Below are positions 17,143 through 26,423 of a stretch of DNA of 64,000 nucleotides, piece by piece; within the stretch, counting starts at the first letter, position 1; each line of letters starts with the position of its first letter. A program made the translations under genes and the position numbers. The stretch is from an uncultured Bacteroidales bacterium (lineage in GTDB: Bacteria; Bacteroidota; Bacteroidia; Bacteroidales; P3). The stretch lies in assembly GCA_900316515.1 (NCBI GenBank), contig ONDE01000011.1:31684-95683 (forward strand), written 5' to 3'. The notes below the pieces were generated by a model, which saw nothing but the letters and a program-made list of their open reading frames with translations, did no database searches and was not told the origin of the DNA.

Positions 17143-19815
17143 TTAGTGTGCCGAGAGCCAGTCGGGACCGACGTCGACGCCGACATCGATGGTGAGTCCT
17201 TCAAGGGGCAGGGCGTTCTGCATCTCGCTGACCACGAGGGCTCGCACTTCCTCTTCCTCGGGACGGTAGAGGTCGAAGACCAGCTCGTCGTGCACCTGCA
17301 GTATCATCTTGGTGCGCAGATGGCGCTGCTGCAGCTGGTTGTAGATGCGCACCATGGCGAGTTTTATCATGTCGGCCGAGGTGCCCTGGATGGGCATGTT
17401 GACGGCGTTGCGCTCGGCAAAGGAACGCGCGGCGGCGTTGCGGCTGTTGATATCGGTCAGGTAGCGGCGGCGCCCCAGCAGGGTGCGCGCATATCCATGC
17501 GAGCGCGCAAAGTCCTTGCATTGCTCGATGAAGGCCAGTATGTCGGGGTACTGGTTGAAATATTCCTCGATGAGGGCGGCAGCCTCTTTGCGGGCAATGC
17601 CAAGTTGTTCGCCGAGGCCGAAGGCGGAGATGCCGTAGACGATGCCGAAGTTGACGCTCTTGGCGTTGCGGCGCTGGTCTTTGCTGACCTCCTCCATGGG
17701 TATGCCGTAGATGCGTGCGGCGGTGGCGGCATGGATGTCGAAACCGCTGTTGAAGGCATGGAGCATGTGCTGGTCGTGCGACAGCGAGGCTATGATGCGG
17801 AGCTCGATCTGCGAATAGTCGGCGGCAAGCAGCAGATGGTCGGCATCGCGGGCCACAAAGGCGCGACGTATTTCGCGTCCTCGCTCGGTGCGGATGGGGA
17901 TGTTCTGCAGGTTGGGGTTGGAGGATGAGAGGCGGCCTGTGGCGGTGACGGTCTGGTTGTAGACGGTGTGCAGTCGCCCCGTCGAGGGGTTGATGAGCTT
18001 GGGAAAGGAATCGAGGTAGGTGCCCACAAGCTTGGTGACGGAACGGTATTCGAGGATGAGCGGTATGATGGCGTGGCGGTCGGCCAGACGCTGCAGCACG
18101 TCTTCGGCGGTGCTGTACTGCTTGGTGGCGGTGCGCGGCGGCTTGTCGGTGACTTTCAACTCGTCGTAGAGCACCTCGCCAAGCTGACGCGGCGATGAGA
18201 TGTTGAACGGATGGCCGGCAAGGTCGTAGATCCGCTTTTCTATAGTGTCGCGCTCGGCCGAGAGACGCTGCGCATATTGACGCAGGGCATCGACGTCGAT
18301 GCGGACACCCTCGCGTTCCATAGCCATCAGCACGTCGACCAGCGGCAGCTCGATGTCGGTGTATAGGTGCTCGAGGCCTGCGTCGCTGAGGCGCGCGGTC
18401 ATCAGCGGGTATAGTTGCCATAGGGCTGCGGCTTCCGCCTGTGTGTCGGCAGGCACAAAGCCCAGCAGACCAGAACAGATATAGTCGAAGGTGTGGCGCA
18501 TCTCGGCATCGAGCAGGTAGTGCACAAGCTGCACATCGAAGAGGGTGCCTCGCAGGGTGAGGCCGAGCTCGGCGACGATATATTTAAGGTTCTTAAGGTC
18601 AAAGCAGAGTTTGGTGGTCCCGGCATCGGCAAGAAGGCTGCCGAAAAGCGCCAGGTCGAGGTCGGCAACGTTGGCTGTCCACACCGTGTCGGCACTGGAG
18701 GCAAGCACCACCTCGGGACCCTTGACGACAATGGCTATGTCATTACCCTTCAGGGAGCCTAGAACATCAGCGGTGAGCTGTTCGTGCTGCACCTTGGGAG
18801 TCTCTGCTGCGGCAGGCGCCTGGTCGAACAGGGTGGGCTGGGCGGATGACTGCTTGATTGTTTGAGTGCTTGATTGTTTGAGTGGCTGAGTGGGGGCCTG
18901 ATTGTTCCATTTCATTGCCAGCGAGGGGTCGCTGACGCTGAGGTCTGTGAAGACTCGGCGGGCAAACTGACGGAACTCGAGGTCGTCGCAGACCGAGCGC
19001 AGGAGGTCGTAGTCGGGAGTCTCGAGGACAAGGGCCTGTTCGTCGAAGGCTATCGGGGCGTCGAGCCTGATGGTGGCCAACTGTTTGGAGAAGAGGGCGT
19101 CGTCGGCATGGGTGCGGACCTGCTCGCGGAGCTTGTCATTCTTGATTTCGTCGACACGCGCCACCATCTCCTCGATGGAACCGAACTGGGCTATGAGTTT
19201 CTTGGCGGTCTTCTCGCCCACCCCGCGAATGCCGGGGATGTTGTCGACCGAGTCGCCCCAGAGTCCCAGCAGGTCGATGACCTGCAGGGGGTTCTGCACG
19301 TCAAAGCGCTCACACACCTCGGCAACACCCATTATGCTGTCCGGATTGGGACCATGGCCGTAGCGGTAGAGGTGCACTCGCTCGGTGACAAGCTGGGCAA
19401 AGTCTTTGTCGGGCGTAACCATGACGACTTCGTCGAACCCGGCCAGCTCGGCAGCATGGCTTAGGGTGCCTATGACGTCGTCGGCCTCGAACCCCTCGCA
19501 GGTAAGCTGCGGGATGCGGAAAGCCTCGATGACCCTGCGTATCCACGGCAGGTTGCTCTGTATCTCCTCGGGCATGGGGTCTCTATGGGCCTTGTACTCG
19601 GGGTACATCTCGTGCCGGAAGGTGGGCGCCGCCAGGTCAAAGGCCACGCCTATATGGGTGGGACGCTGGCTGCGCAGCAGGTCGTAGAGCGACACCGTGA
19701 AACCCAGGGCCGCCGAGGTATTGAAACCCTTGGAGTTGACACGCGGCGAGCGGTTCATGGCATAGTACCCACGGTAAACCGAGGCCATGCCGTCGATCAA
19801 GAGGAGTTTCTTCAT
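17143..19815 (-). CDS. polA: DNA polymerase I
   Basis: 890 aa. The 5'-3' exonuclease domain (1-290) has FEADDVIGTL and GVGEKTAKKL. The 3'-5' exonuclease-like domain (about 340-510) lacks the ExoI Asp-x-Glu motif, so proofreading is probably lost, as in several other polA families. Polymerase motif A is LLAADYSQIELRIIASL, motif B is RRNAKSVNFGIVYG and motif C is ILQVHDELVFD. Gap filling and Okazaki-fragment maturation. A Gln/Ser/Thr-rich linker around residues 305-335, written in a simple repeat, joins the first two domains. Confidence 0.96.
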   Translation of the reverse strand: MKKLLLIDGMASVYRGYYAMNRSPRVNSKGFNTSAALGFTVSLYDLLRSQRPTHIGVAFDLAAPTFRHEMYPEYKAHRDPMPEEIQSNLPWIRRVIEAFRIPQLTCEGFEADDVIGTLSHAAELAGFDEVVMVTPDKDFAQLVTERVHLYRYGHGPNPDSIMGVAEVCERFDVQNPLQVIDLLGLWGDSVDNIPGIRGVGEKTAKKLIAQFGSIEEMVARVDEIKNDKLREQVRTHADDALFSKQLATIRLDAPIAFDEQALVLETPDYDLLRSVCDDLEFRQFARRVFTDLSVSDPSLAMKWNNQAPTQPLKQSSTQTIKQSSAQPTLFDQAPAAAETPKVQHEQLTADVLGSLKGNDIAIVVKGPEVVLASSADTVWTANVADLDLALFGSLLADAGTTKLCFDLKNLKYIVAELGLTLRGTLFDVQLVHYLLDAEMRHTFDYICSGLLGFVPADTQAEAAALWQLYPLMTARLSDAGLEHLYTDIELPLVDVLMAMEREGVRIDVDALRQYAQRLSAERDTIEKRIYDLAGHPFNISSPRQLGEVLYDELKVTDKPPRTATKQYSTAEDVLQRLADRHAIIPLILEYRSVTKLVGTYLDSFPKLINPSTGRLHTVYNQTVTATGRLSSSNPNLQNIPIRTERGREIRRAFVARDADHLLLAADYSQIELRIIASLSHDQHMLHAFNSGFDIHAATAARIYGIPMEEVSKDQRRNAKSVNFGIVYGISAFGLGEQLGIARKEAAALIEEYFNQYPDILAFIEQCKDFARSHGYARTLLGRRRYLTDINSRNAAARSFAERNAVNMPIQGTSADMIKLAMVRIYNQLQQRHLRTKMILQVHDELVFDLYRPEEEEVRALVVSEMQNALPLEGLTIDVGVDVGPDWLSAH

Positions 19816-19835
19816 ATTCTCAAGTGGGTAGCCGG

Positions 19836-19892
19836 TAGTGGATAGTGGGTAGCATTAGTGGTCATGTGCTACACACTACCCACTATACACTA
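19836..19892. repeat. Inverted pair of CACTATCC-type simple repeats
   Basis: TAGTGGATAGTGGGTAG (19836-19852) pairs with CTACCCACTATACACTA (19876-19892) with one mismatch, loop 23 nt. It lies between pdxA and polA on the same strand. The same repeat type occurs inside the primase-like gene at 40922. Confidence 0.8.
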
Positions 19893-19896
19893 TCAA

Positions 19897-20937
19897 CTAT
19901 TTAAGCGGATTGGCATTGAGCTCGTCGTATTCCTGTCGGTTGCGAAGTATGTTGCAAGCCAGGTATACCGCCGAACGGAACGACTGCTCGCTGGCACAGT
20001 CCTTGCCGGCAATGTCGTAGCCAGTGCCGTGGGCGGGACTGGTGCGCACATAGGGCAGGCCGGCGGTATAGTTGACACCCTCGGTGAAGGACATCAGCTT
20101 GAAGGGGATGAGTCCCTGGTCGTGGTAGAGAGCCAAAACACCGTCGAACTTGTTGAACTCAGAGCTGCCGAAGAAACCGTCGCTGGGGAAGGGACCGTAG
20201 GCGAGGACTCCTTTCTGCTGCACCTCGTCGATGACGGGCTTGATGACCTTGGCGTCGAAGTCGCCGATGACGCCGTTGTCGCCGGCATGGGGGTCGAGTG
20301 CAAGAACGGCAATCTTGGGCCTCGTGATGCCGAAGTCGCGCTTGAGGCTTTCGTTCATCAGCATCATCTTGTCGAAAAGCAGGTTGTGCGTCAATGCGCC
20401 GGGGACATCCTTGAGGGCAAGGTGGTTGGTGACGATGCCGATACGGATGCGGTCGCAGACCATAAGCATAAGGCTCGAACAGCCAAACTGGTGCGAGAGG
20501 TACTCGGTGTGGCCCGGGAAATCGAAGTCGGGAGCCTGTATGTTGCGCTTGTTGATGGGCGCGGTGACAAGCACGTCGACCTTGCCGGCCTTGAGGTCGG
20601 CACAAGCTCGGTTGAGGCTCTCGCGCGATAGGGCTCCGGCTATCTCGGTACTCTTGCCGAGGTCTATCTTTATCTCTTCCTGAGTGAGGTTGACGACATT
20701 GTATTTGCGGTCCTGGGCTTCTGCGGCGTCTCGTATGGCGTTGAAGGTCATCTCCTGCTGCACCGAGGCGAGCAGCTTCCGGTGATAGGACGCCACCTTG
20801 GTGGAACCATAGAGCACCGGAGTGCAGATGTCAAACATGCGGCTGTCGGCGAAGGTCTTGATTATCACTTCGTAGCCAACACCATTGATGTCGCCGTGGG
20901 TGATGGCCACCTTTATCTTTTTTTCGTTGTTGCTCAT
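19897..20937 (-). CDS. pdxA: 4-hydroxythreonine-4-phosphate dehydrogenase
   Basis: 346 aa. NAD-dependent step of the DXP-dependent pyridoxal 5'-phosphate pathway. Start MSNNEKKIKVAITHGDINGVGYE; metal-binding His residues are in FPGHTEYL, ALDPHAGDNG and RTSPAHGTGYDIAG. ALYHDQGLIPFK is the phosphate-contacting block. Length fits the Bacteroidota form. Bacteroidota often pair pdxA with pdxJ elsewhere. Here polA lies downstream and the aminopeptidase gene upstream, 44 bp away. Confidence 0.95.
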   Translation of the reverse strand: MSNNEKKIKVAITHGDINGVGYEVIIKTFADSRMFDICTPVLYGSTKVASYHRKLLASVQQEMTFNAIRDAAEAQDRKYNVVNLTQEEIKIDLGKSTEIAGALSRESLNRACADLKAGKVDVLVTAPINKRNIQAPDFDFPGHTEYLSHQFGCSSLMLMVCDRIRIGIVTNHLALKDVPGALTHNLLFDKMMLMNESLKRDFGITRPKIAVLALDPHAGDNGVIGDFDAKVIKPVIDEVQQKGVLAYGPFPSDGFFGSSEFNKFDGVLALYHDQGLIPFKLMSFTEGVNYTAGLPYVRTSPAHGTGYDIAGKDCASEQSFRSAVYLACNILRNRQEYDELNANPLK

Positions 20938-20981
20938 ATAGTTAGTGTTTTATATTTTATCTGTTTGTCTGAGAATATCTC

Positions 20982-22433
20982 TTAGCCTTTAATCATATCC
21001 TGCATCTGCAAGAATGCATAGAGCAGGCGGATGCCGTAGCCCGAGCCGCCGACACGGTAGTAATGCTGCGGCTTGGTGAAATAGGCCACGCCGGCAATGT
21101 CGAGGTGTATGTATGGCACCTTGCCGGCAAAGTGTGCGAGGAACTTGCCGGCGGTAATGGTGCCTGCCTGCGGCGTGGTGCCACAGTTGCGGAGGTCGGC
21201 GATAGGGCTCTTTATCAGCTCGTCGTATTCACTCCACATGGGAAACTCCACAAGCCGTTCGTAGACCTGCTTGCCCACAAGGCTCAGCATGGTCATCGGA
21301 TTCTCGGCTCCCACCTGCATGGCGGCAATGCCGTAGGTGGAAATGGCTCGCACCGCAGCACCCGTCAGGGTGGCGGCATCGACGATGAGGCGCGGATTGT
21401 AATTACGTGCTGCATAGGCAATAGCGTCGGCAAGGATGAGTCGGCCCTCGGCGTCTGTGTTGACGACCTCGACCGTGGTGCCATCGTACATGGTCAGGAT
21501 ATCGTCGGCAGCATAGGCGTTGAAGCCCGGTCGGTTGTCGGTCATCGGCAGCAACGCCACAAGATGAACCGGCAGACGGTTGTCCGCAGCGGCAAAAAGC
21601 ACCGAAGCCATAGTGGCGGCACCAGCCATGTCGCTCTTCATCTCCTGCATATAGTCATCGGGCTTGATGTTGAGACCGCCGGTATCGTACATTATACCCT
21701 TGCCGACAAGGCAGATGGGCTGCTGCTTGGCAGCCTCGGCAGGCTTGTATTCCAGCACCACAAAGCGGGGCTCGTCGACACTTCCGCGGTTGACAGCCAT
21801 CAGACCACCCATACGCAGGGCCTCGATCTGCCTCTTGTCCATCACCGTGCAATGCACATCCTTGAGGTCCGCGGCAATAGAGGCCAATTCGTCGGCAAAG
21901 GCGGCGGCATTGAGGTCCTGCACAGGCAGGTTGACCCACTCGCGGCACCAATAGATCCGGTTCCACAGACGCTGCGAGGCTTCGAGCTCCTCGGGCTTCA
22001 GAAAGAGGTTGTCGATGGTCAGCGTGTCCAAATGGTAGCTCTCCTTGGTGCGGTAGCGGTCGAAACTGTAGTCGGCCAGGGTGATACCCTCGACAAAGGC
22101 CGCCATCTCCTCGGGCAGCGTGCCTACGGCGCTGACTGCCAGGGATTGTACCTTGTCAGCCTCCAACCGGCTGAGCAACATGGCAGCACTGCGACGCAAT
22201 TCCTCCTGGCATTCAGGCGAGGGTTTCTCGCTGTCGAACGACAGGAAATAGAGATGGTACGGCAGGCGGTCGAAGACCAAAAGGAAGTCTTTCTTCTCTT
22301 CGCGACGCACCTTGACCATGTCCAGCTCTTTCTTGCTCAGCGGCAACGTGCGCTCGGCCCCTTCGTCGCCATACAGGAACAGCAGGTCGCCGGCATGGCT
22401 TTTGGCATCTATTTTCTCTAGATTGTAAATCAT
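20982..22433 (-). CDS. Leucyl aminopeptidase, M17 family
   Basis: 483 aa from ATG 22433 (MIYNLEKI); the longer open frame overlaps the ABC gene and is rejected. The M17 signature NTDAEGRLILADAI is present, as is the metal-binding Lys/Asp block VGKGIMYDTGGLNIKP and the DMAGAATM stretch. Two-metal cytoplasmic exopeptidase that removes N-terminal residues from peptides. The ABC transporter stop is 2 bp upstream, so the two are co-transcribed with DUF721 and recF. Confidence 0.92.
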   Translation of the reverse strand: MIYNLEKIDAKSHAGDLLFLYGDEGAERTLPLSKKELDMVKVRREEKKDFLLVFDRLPYHLYFLSFDSEKPSPECQEELRRSAAMLLSRLEADKVQSLAVSAVGTLPEEMAAFVEGITLADYSFDRYRTKESYHLDTLTIDNLFLKPEELEASQRLWNRIYWCREWVNLPVQDLNAAAFADELASIAADLKDVHCTVMDKRQIEALRMGGLMAVNRGSVDEPRFVVLEYKPAEAAKQQPICLVGKGIMYDTGGLNIKPDDYMQEMKSDMAGAATMASVLFAAADNRLPVHLVALLPMTDNRPGFNAYAADDILTMYDGTTVEVVNTDAEGRLILADAIAYAARNYNPRLIVDAATLTGAAVRAISTYGIAAMQVGAENPMTMLSLVGKQVYERLVEFPMWSEYDELIKSPIADLRNCGTTPQAGTITAGKFLAHFAGKVPYIHLDIAGVAYFTKPQHYYRVGGSGYGIRLLYAFLQMQDMIKG

Positions 22434-22435
22434 AT

Positions 22436-24046
22436 CTATGCGTGTGTTATCATTATTATTATCTTGTCGTGGCGAATCTGTTCCACCGTCTTGAGGAACA
22501 TTTCGCGCGTGGGCATATCCATCCATGCCATCGGCTCGTCGAGGACCATTACGGGAGCATCGGTATGCAGCATGCGCGCTATCGCCACACGCTGCCACTG
22601 GCCCATACTCAGTTCCGCTCCGCCGTCGAAAACACGCCCCAGCATGTTGTCATATCCTTTGGGCAACCGCTCTATGAATGTGTCGGCAACAGCCTGTCGG
22701 GCCGACAGGGGTGCACCCTCGGTATGCGAGAACCCTATATTCTCGGCAGCCGTGAGGTTGAAACGCACAAAGTCCTGGAATAGCACGCCGACTTTCGAAC
22801 GCAACTCCGCAAGGTCAAAGCGACGTATGTCGATACCGTTGACAAGCACCTCCCCTCCCTGCGGGTCGTATAGCCGCAACAGCAGCTTTACGAGTGTCGA
22901 CTTGCCATAGCCGTTCTCGCCCTCTATGCGCGTCACCTCCCCCACCCTCGCACTAAGGCTGTAGTGGCTCAGCACATCACGGTCCATGTCGGGATATCGG
23001 AAGGTAATGTCGCGAAACTCCACACTCTCTATCCGTTCCGGCATCGGCTCGGGGTCGGCGGGCGACAGTATCTGCGGCCTGAAATCAAGGAAGTCAAAGA
23101 GGTTGCCGACAAAGAGACGGTTGTCATATAGGGCCGCTATTGCCGCCACCAGCGAGGTCAGGTATCCCTGCCCACGACGGAAAGCCTCGAAGAGCATCAC
23201 AAAGCTGCCTATGGTAATCGCGGCGGCAAAGGTCCTTGTAACCAGCAGCCACACAACGGCAAGCATGGCGACAGCCTCTATCACACCGCAGAGCACATCG
23301 AGCACCCCAAAACGCCGCGAGATTCGCAACAGTTGCTGCACCAGCCGGCTGCGACTGCCGACAAAACGCTGGCGGAAAAAGGCGGTAAGGTTGAAGGCCC
23401 GCATCTCCTTGGCATAGTCACGCGCGGTAAGCAACGCCGAATAATAGGCCGTCTGCCGGTATAGCTGCGTGTTGTCGCGACGAAAACGGTAGATGCGCCG
23501 CGCCTTGTACAGCCTTACGGCAAAACTCGGCAGCACGGCAATAACCATTATCCCTATCACCCACCACGATGCGGCGGCAAGCATGGCTACAACTCCGGCC
23601 ACCGACACCACGGCACCGAACAGCGCCATGAAGTTGTCCATAATCTGTATCGGCCGGTAGGAGGCCTCCTGCTGGGCACGATGCAGCGAGTCGTGGAACT
23701 CTGGATTGTCGTAGTACGACATGTCGAGCCTCGCAGCCTGACGCTGCATGATGTCGCTGAGGTTGTCAATCAGCCGCTGCCCCAGCACATCGTTGTTCAC
23801 ATTGTTCAGGGCCGAGACTATCCTGTTCATCAGGAAAACCAAAACCATAGCAACCAGATACGGTATCACCGCCTGCGGCTCGCCAACACCACGCACACCT
23901 GCCTCCACCGTGTCGACAAGCAGCTTCAGTATATAGAGGTTTACCAATGGCAGCACACTCTGCAAAAGGACATAGATCGCCTTGCGCCGGAACGACCACG
24001 GGTCGCACCTGCGCACCAACATCAATGCCTGCCACAGTTTCTTCAT
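22436..24046 (-). CDS. ABC transporter, fused permease/ATPase, short C-terminus
   Basis: 536 aa from MKKLWQAL (24046); the open frame continues upstream but overlaps the DUF721 gene. Six TM helices (about 1-300) precede one ATPase domain: Walker A GENGYGKST, Q-loop LFQDFVRFN, signature LSMGQWQRVAIARM, Walker B VMVLDEPMAWMD, H-loop MITHA. The protein stops one residue after the H-loop His, while relatives continue 30-40 residues. A type IV exporter by architecture; substrate unknown. It overlaps DUF721 by 4 bp and is followed 2 bp later by the aminopeptidase gene. Confidence 0.87.
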   Translation of the reverse strand: MKKLWQALMLVRRCDPWSFRRKAIYVLLQSVLPLVNLYILKLLVDTVEAGVRGVGEPQAVIPYLVAMVLVFLMNRIVSALNNVNNDVLGQRLIDNLSDIMQRQAARLDMSYYDNPEFHDSLHRAQQEASYRPIQIMDNFMALFGAVVSVAGVVAMLAAASWWVIGIMVIAVLPSFAVRLYKARRIYRFRRDNTQLYRQTAYYSALLTARDYAKEMRAFNLTAFFRQRFVGSRSRLVQQLLRISRRFGVLDVLCGVIEAVAMLAVVWLLVTRTFAAAITIGSFVMLFEAFRRGQGYLTSLVAAIAALYDNRLFVGNLFDFLDFRPQILSPADPEPMPERIESVEFRDITFRYPDMDRDVLSHYSLSARVGEVTRIEGENGYGKSTLVKLLLRLYDPQGGEVLVNGIDIRRFDLAELRSKVGVLFQDFVRFNLTAAENIGFSHTEGAPLSARQAVADTFIERLPKGYDNMLGRVFDGGAELSMGQWQRVAIARMLHTDAPVMVLDEPMAWMDMPTREMFLKTVEQIRHDKIIIMITHA

Positions 24047-24327
24047 AGTATCACTATCTTTTTTATCACGTTGCCTTTCAACTCGTCGTTCATCCGCTGC
24101 CGCAAAGTCTCGCGACGCCAGGTCATCTCCTGCCGCAAGGCGGCGGCAGCAAAACGCAGACGCAAGGTGCCGTCGCGATAGGAGCACAGGGTGGTCAGTT
24201 TGTATATCAGGTCGCCGGCCAGATAACGGTAGGTCTTCTGCACCTCCATCTCCGACGCAAACTCCCCCATATCCAGCTGGCGGAAGAGCTTCTGCATGTA
24301 GTAATTCAACGGTCGGTCGGGCTGCAT
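24043..24327 (-). CDS. DUF721 (DciA-like) protein
   Basis: 94 aa. The small basic domain follows recF after 13 bp, the usual place for DUF721 genes. Conserved features are the initial LNYYMQKLFRQLDM helix and the TLRLRFAAAALRQEMTWRRETLRQRMN block. DciA, the characterised relative, helps load the replicative helicase in many bacteria that lack DnaC; that role is inferred here. It overlaps the ABC transporter gene by 4 bp. Confidence 0.82.
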   Translation of the reverse strand: MQPDRPLNYYMQKLFRQLDMGEFASEMEVQKTYRYLAGDLIYKLTTLCSYRDGTLRLRFAAAALRQEMTWRRETLRQRMNDELKGNVIKKIVIL

Positions 24328-24340
24328 GTTCTGTCTCTGT

Positions 24341-25435
24341 TTAGCAATTAGGTGTCAACGCCCCGTTGGCAACGGTGAATATCTTATGGTCCAAATTCGG
24401 CAACGTATCGAATATGGCCTGCACCCGCCCGGGCTGCGTGTCGGTCAGAAACACCTGCCCGAAACGGTCGCTGCCCACAAGGGCTATCAGCTGCCGCACT
24501 CGCTCCATGTCCAGCTTGTCGAAAATGTCGTCGAGCAGCAATATGGGCTTCTGGCCACAATGGTTCTCCAAATACTGGAACTGCGCCAGCTTCAGCGCCA
24601 ACGCAAAACTCTTCTGCTGCCCCTGCGAACCGAATCGCTTTACGGTCATCTCGCCGCCTAGCATAAACTGCAGGTCGTCTTTGTGGGGACCGGCATTGGT
24701 ATATTGCGAATATTTGTCGGCTTGCCGACTCTCGCCAATCTGCTGGTCCAACGGACGCGGATCGGTCACATACTCAATACTCCCGGGCTCCCCCTCGCCC
24801 GCAATCCAATGGTAGTACTCCGCAAAAAGCGGCAGGAAGTCTTCTATGAACCGCCGCCGGGCGTCAAGCAACGGCTCTCCGTGTCGGCACAGCTGCTCGT
24901 CCCACACACTCACCATCCCCTCGTCCCACAGACGGTCCTCCCACATCTGCTTCAACAGCCGGTTGCGCTGGTCGAGGGCTTTGGTGTACTGTATCAGGTG
25001 GTCCAGATATACATGGTCCGTCTGCGACAGGATACCGTCGACAAACTTGCGGCGTCCCTCGCTGCCTCCGGTAATCAGGCTCTGGTCCCCGGGCGACACC
25101 ATCACCAGCGGCAACCGCCCTATATGCTCGGCCAAGGTCTTGCAGGCTTTCTTGTTCCATCGCATCTGCTTCCCCTGCCCGCGTCGCAGGATACACGAGG
25201 CCATATCGTCGCCATAATGCCCGTGGATGGCAAAATAGTCTTCCCCGACAAGGATGTTCTGTATGTCTATAGGATTGAAATAACTCTTGCAGAACGATAG
25301 GTAGTATACGGCATCAAGCAGGTTGGTCTTGCCGGCTCCGTTGTTGCCGACAAAACAGTTCACATTGCCGCAAAACTGCACGTCAGCCTCGCGGTAATTC
25401 TTGAAATTGTTCAATATCAACCTGTCCAATATCAT
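24341..25435 (-). CDS. recF: DNA replication and repair protein RecF
   Basis: 364 aa. Starts MILDRLILNNFKNYREADV. Walker A GNNGAGKTNLLDAVYYLS, the signature-like SQGQQKSFALALKLAQF, and Walker B PILLLDDIFDKLD mark an SMC-like ATPase. It binds gapped DNA and, with RecO and RecR, loads RecA. It heads a compact leftward operon with DUF721, the ABC transporter and the aminopeptidase. Tandem repeats lie just upstream. Confidence 0.96.
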   Translation of the reverse strand: MILDRLILNNFKNYREADVQFCGNVNCFVGNNGAGKTNLLDAVYYLSFCKSYFNPIDIQNILVGEDYFAIHGHYGDDMASCILRRGQGKQMRWNKKACKTLAEHIGRLPLVMVSPGDQSLITGGSEGRRKFVDGILSQTDHVYLDHLIQYTKALDQRNRLLKQMWEDRLWDEGMVSVWDEQLCRHGEPLLDARRRFIEDFLPLFAEYYHWIAGEGEPGSIEYVTDPRPLDQQIGESRQADKYSQYTNAGPHKDDLQFMLGGEMTVKRFGSQGQQKSFALALKLAQFQYLENHCGQKPILLLDDIFDKLDMERVRQLIALVGSDRFGQVFLTDTQPGRVQAIFDTLPNLDHKIFTVANGALTPNC

Positions 25436-25440
25436 AACTC

Positions 25441-25524
25441 TAACATCTTACATCTTACATCTTACATCTAACATCTTACATCTTACATCTTACATCTAAC
25501 ATCTTACATCTAACATCTTACATC
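25441..25524. repeat. Tandem ACATCTTACATCTTAC repeat
   Basis: About ten near-identical octamers of the type ACATCTTA or ACATCTAA fill the gap between recF and ispH. A shorter run of the same motif (26388-26421) flanks the other end of ispH in the same orientation. Confidence 0.9.
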
Positions 25525-26379
25525 TTACCTCATACCTCTCAACTTCTCCGCCACCTCTTCCATCAGCCACCGCGGCGTCGAGGTGGCTCCGCTGATGCCC
25601 ACCTTCGCGGCTCCGGCAATCCATTCGGCACACACCTCTTTGGCACCACCTATAAAGTGGGTGTTCGGTTGTATCTTGCGGCAGTATTCGTATAGGTAGT
25701 GCCCGTTGCTGCTACCCTCGCCGGCCACAAAAAGCAACACGTCGACCGACTTGGCGAATGTCTCCAGCTGCTCCGCCCGGTGAGCCACCTGGTTGCAGAT
25801 GGTGTCGTAGGCCACAAAATCCGTCGGCTTCTGCTTCTCTATGTTCGCTATCAGGCTACGGTAGTCCTCGCGGCTCTTCGTGGTCTGCGAGTAGAGACGT
25901 ATCGGACGGCCGAAGTCTATGGCCTCCAGTTCGTCGGGACGACTCACTATTATCGCCGTCCCTTCGGTCTGCCCGTTCAGGCCTGTCACCTCGGCATGGC
26001 CCGGCTTGCCGAAAATCACCACCTGCCCGCCCTCAGCCTTCATCTCTTCATATCCTCGGCGTATGCGGCGCTGCAACGTGAGCACTATGGGGCATGTGGC
26101 ATCAATGAGATGTATCTTGCGCTCGGCGGCGGCGGAATAGGTCGCCGGCGGCTCGCCGTGGGCTCGTATCAGCACCGTGCTGCCGGCCAACCGCTCCATG
26201 TCGCCATGGTCTATCACCCTCAGCCCCTTGCGGCGCAGACGCTCAACCTCGGCGCTGTTGTGCACTATGTCGCCCAGGCAATACAAGCTGCCGCTGCGCG
26301 ACAACTCCTCCTCGGCAGCACCAATGGCCTTCACTACGCCAAAGCAATAACCTGCATTATCATCAATCCTTACTTCCAT
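25525..26379 (-). CDS. ispH: 4-hydroxy-3-methylbut-2-enyl diphosphate reductase
   Basis: 284 aa from ATG 26379; a GTG one codon earlier is possible. Last step of the MEP isoprenoid pathway, giving IPP and DMAPP. The three Fe-S cysteines are in AGYCFGV, DATCPIV and DTICNQV. Conserved His blocks are VHNSAEVERL and RAHGEPPATY; GKPGHAEVTGL and the SSNGHYLYEYC block are also present. Flanked on both sides by ACATCTTA repeats. Confidence 0.95.
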   Translation of the reverse strand: MEVRIDDNAGYCFGVVKAIGAAEEELSRSGSLYCLGDIVHNSAEVERLRRKGLRVIDHGDMERLAGSTVLIRAHGEPPATYSAAAERKIHLIDATCPIVLTLQRRIRRGYEEMKAEGGQVVIFGKPGHAEVTGLNGQTEGTAIIVSRPDELEAIDFGRPIRLYSQTTKSREDYRSLIANIEKQKPTDFVAYDTICNQVAHRAEQLETFAKSVDVLLFVAGEGSSNGHYLYEYCRKIQPNTHFIGGAKEVCAEWIAGAAKVGISGATSTPRWLMEEVAEKLRGMR

Positions 26380-26423
26380 CACTCACCGTACATCATACAT
26401 CTTACATCATACATCTTACATCA

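Noticed and set aside
25441..25524. CRISPR array (regular ACATCTTA repeats)
   Set aside because: The units are 8 bp with no unique spacers and no cas genes; a simple tandem repeat.
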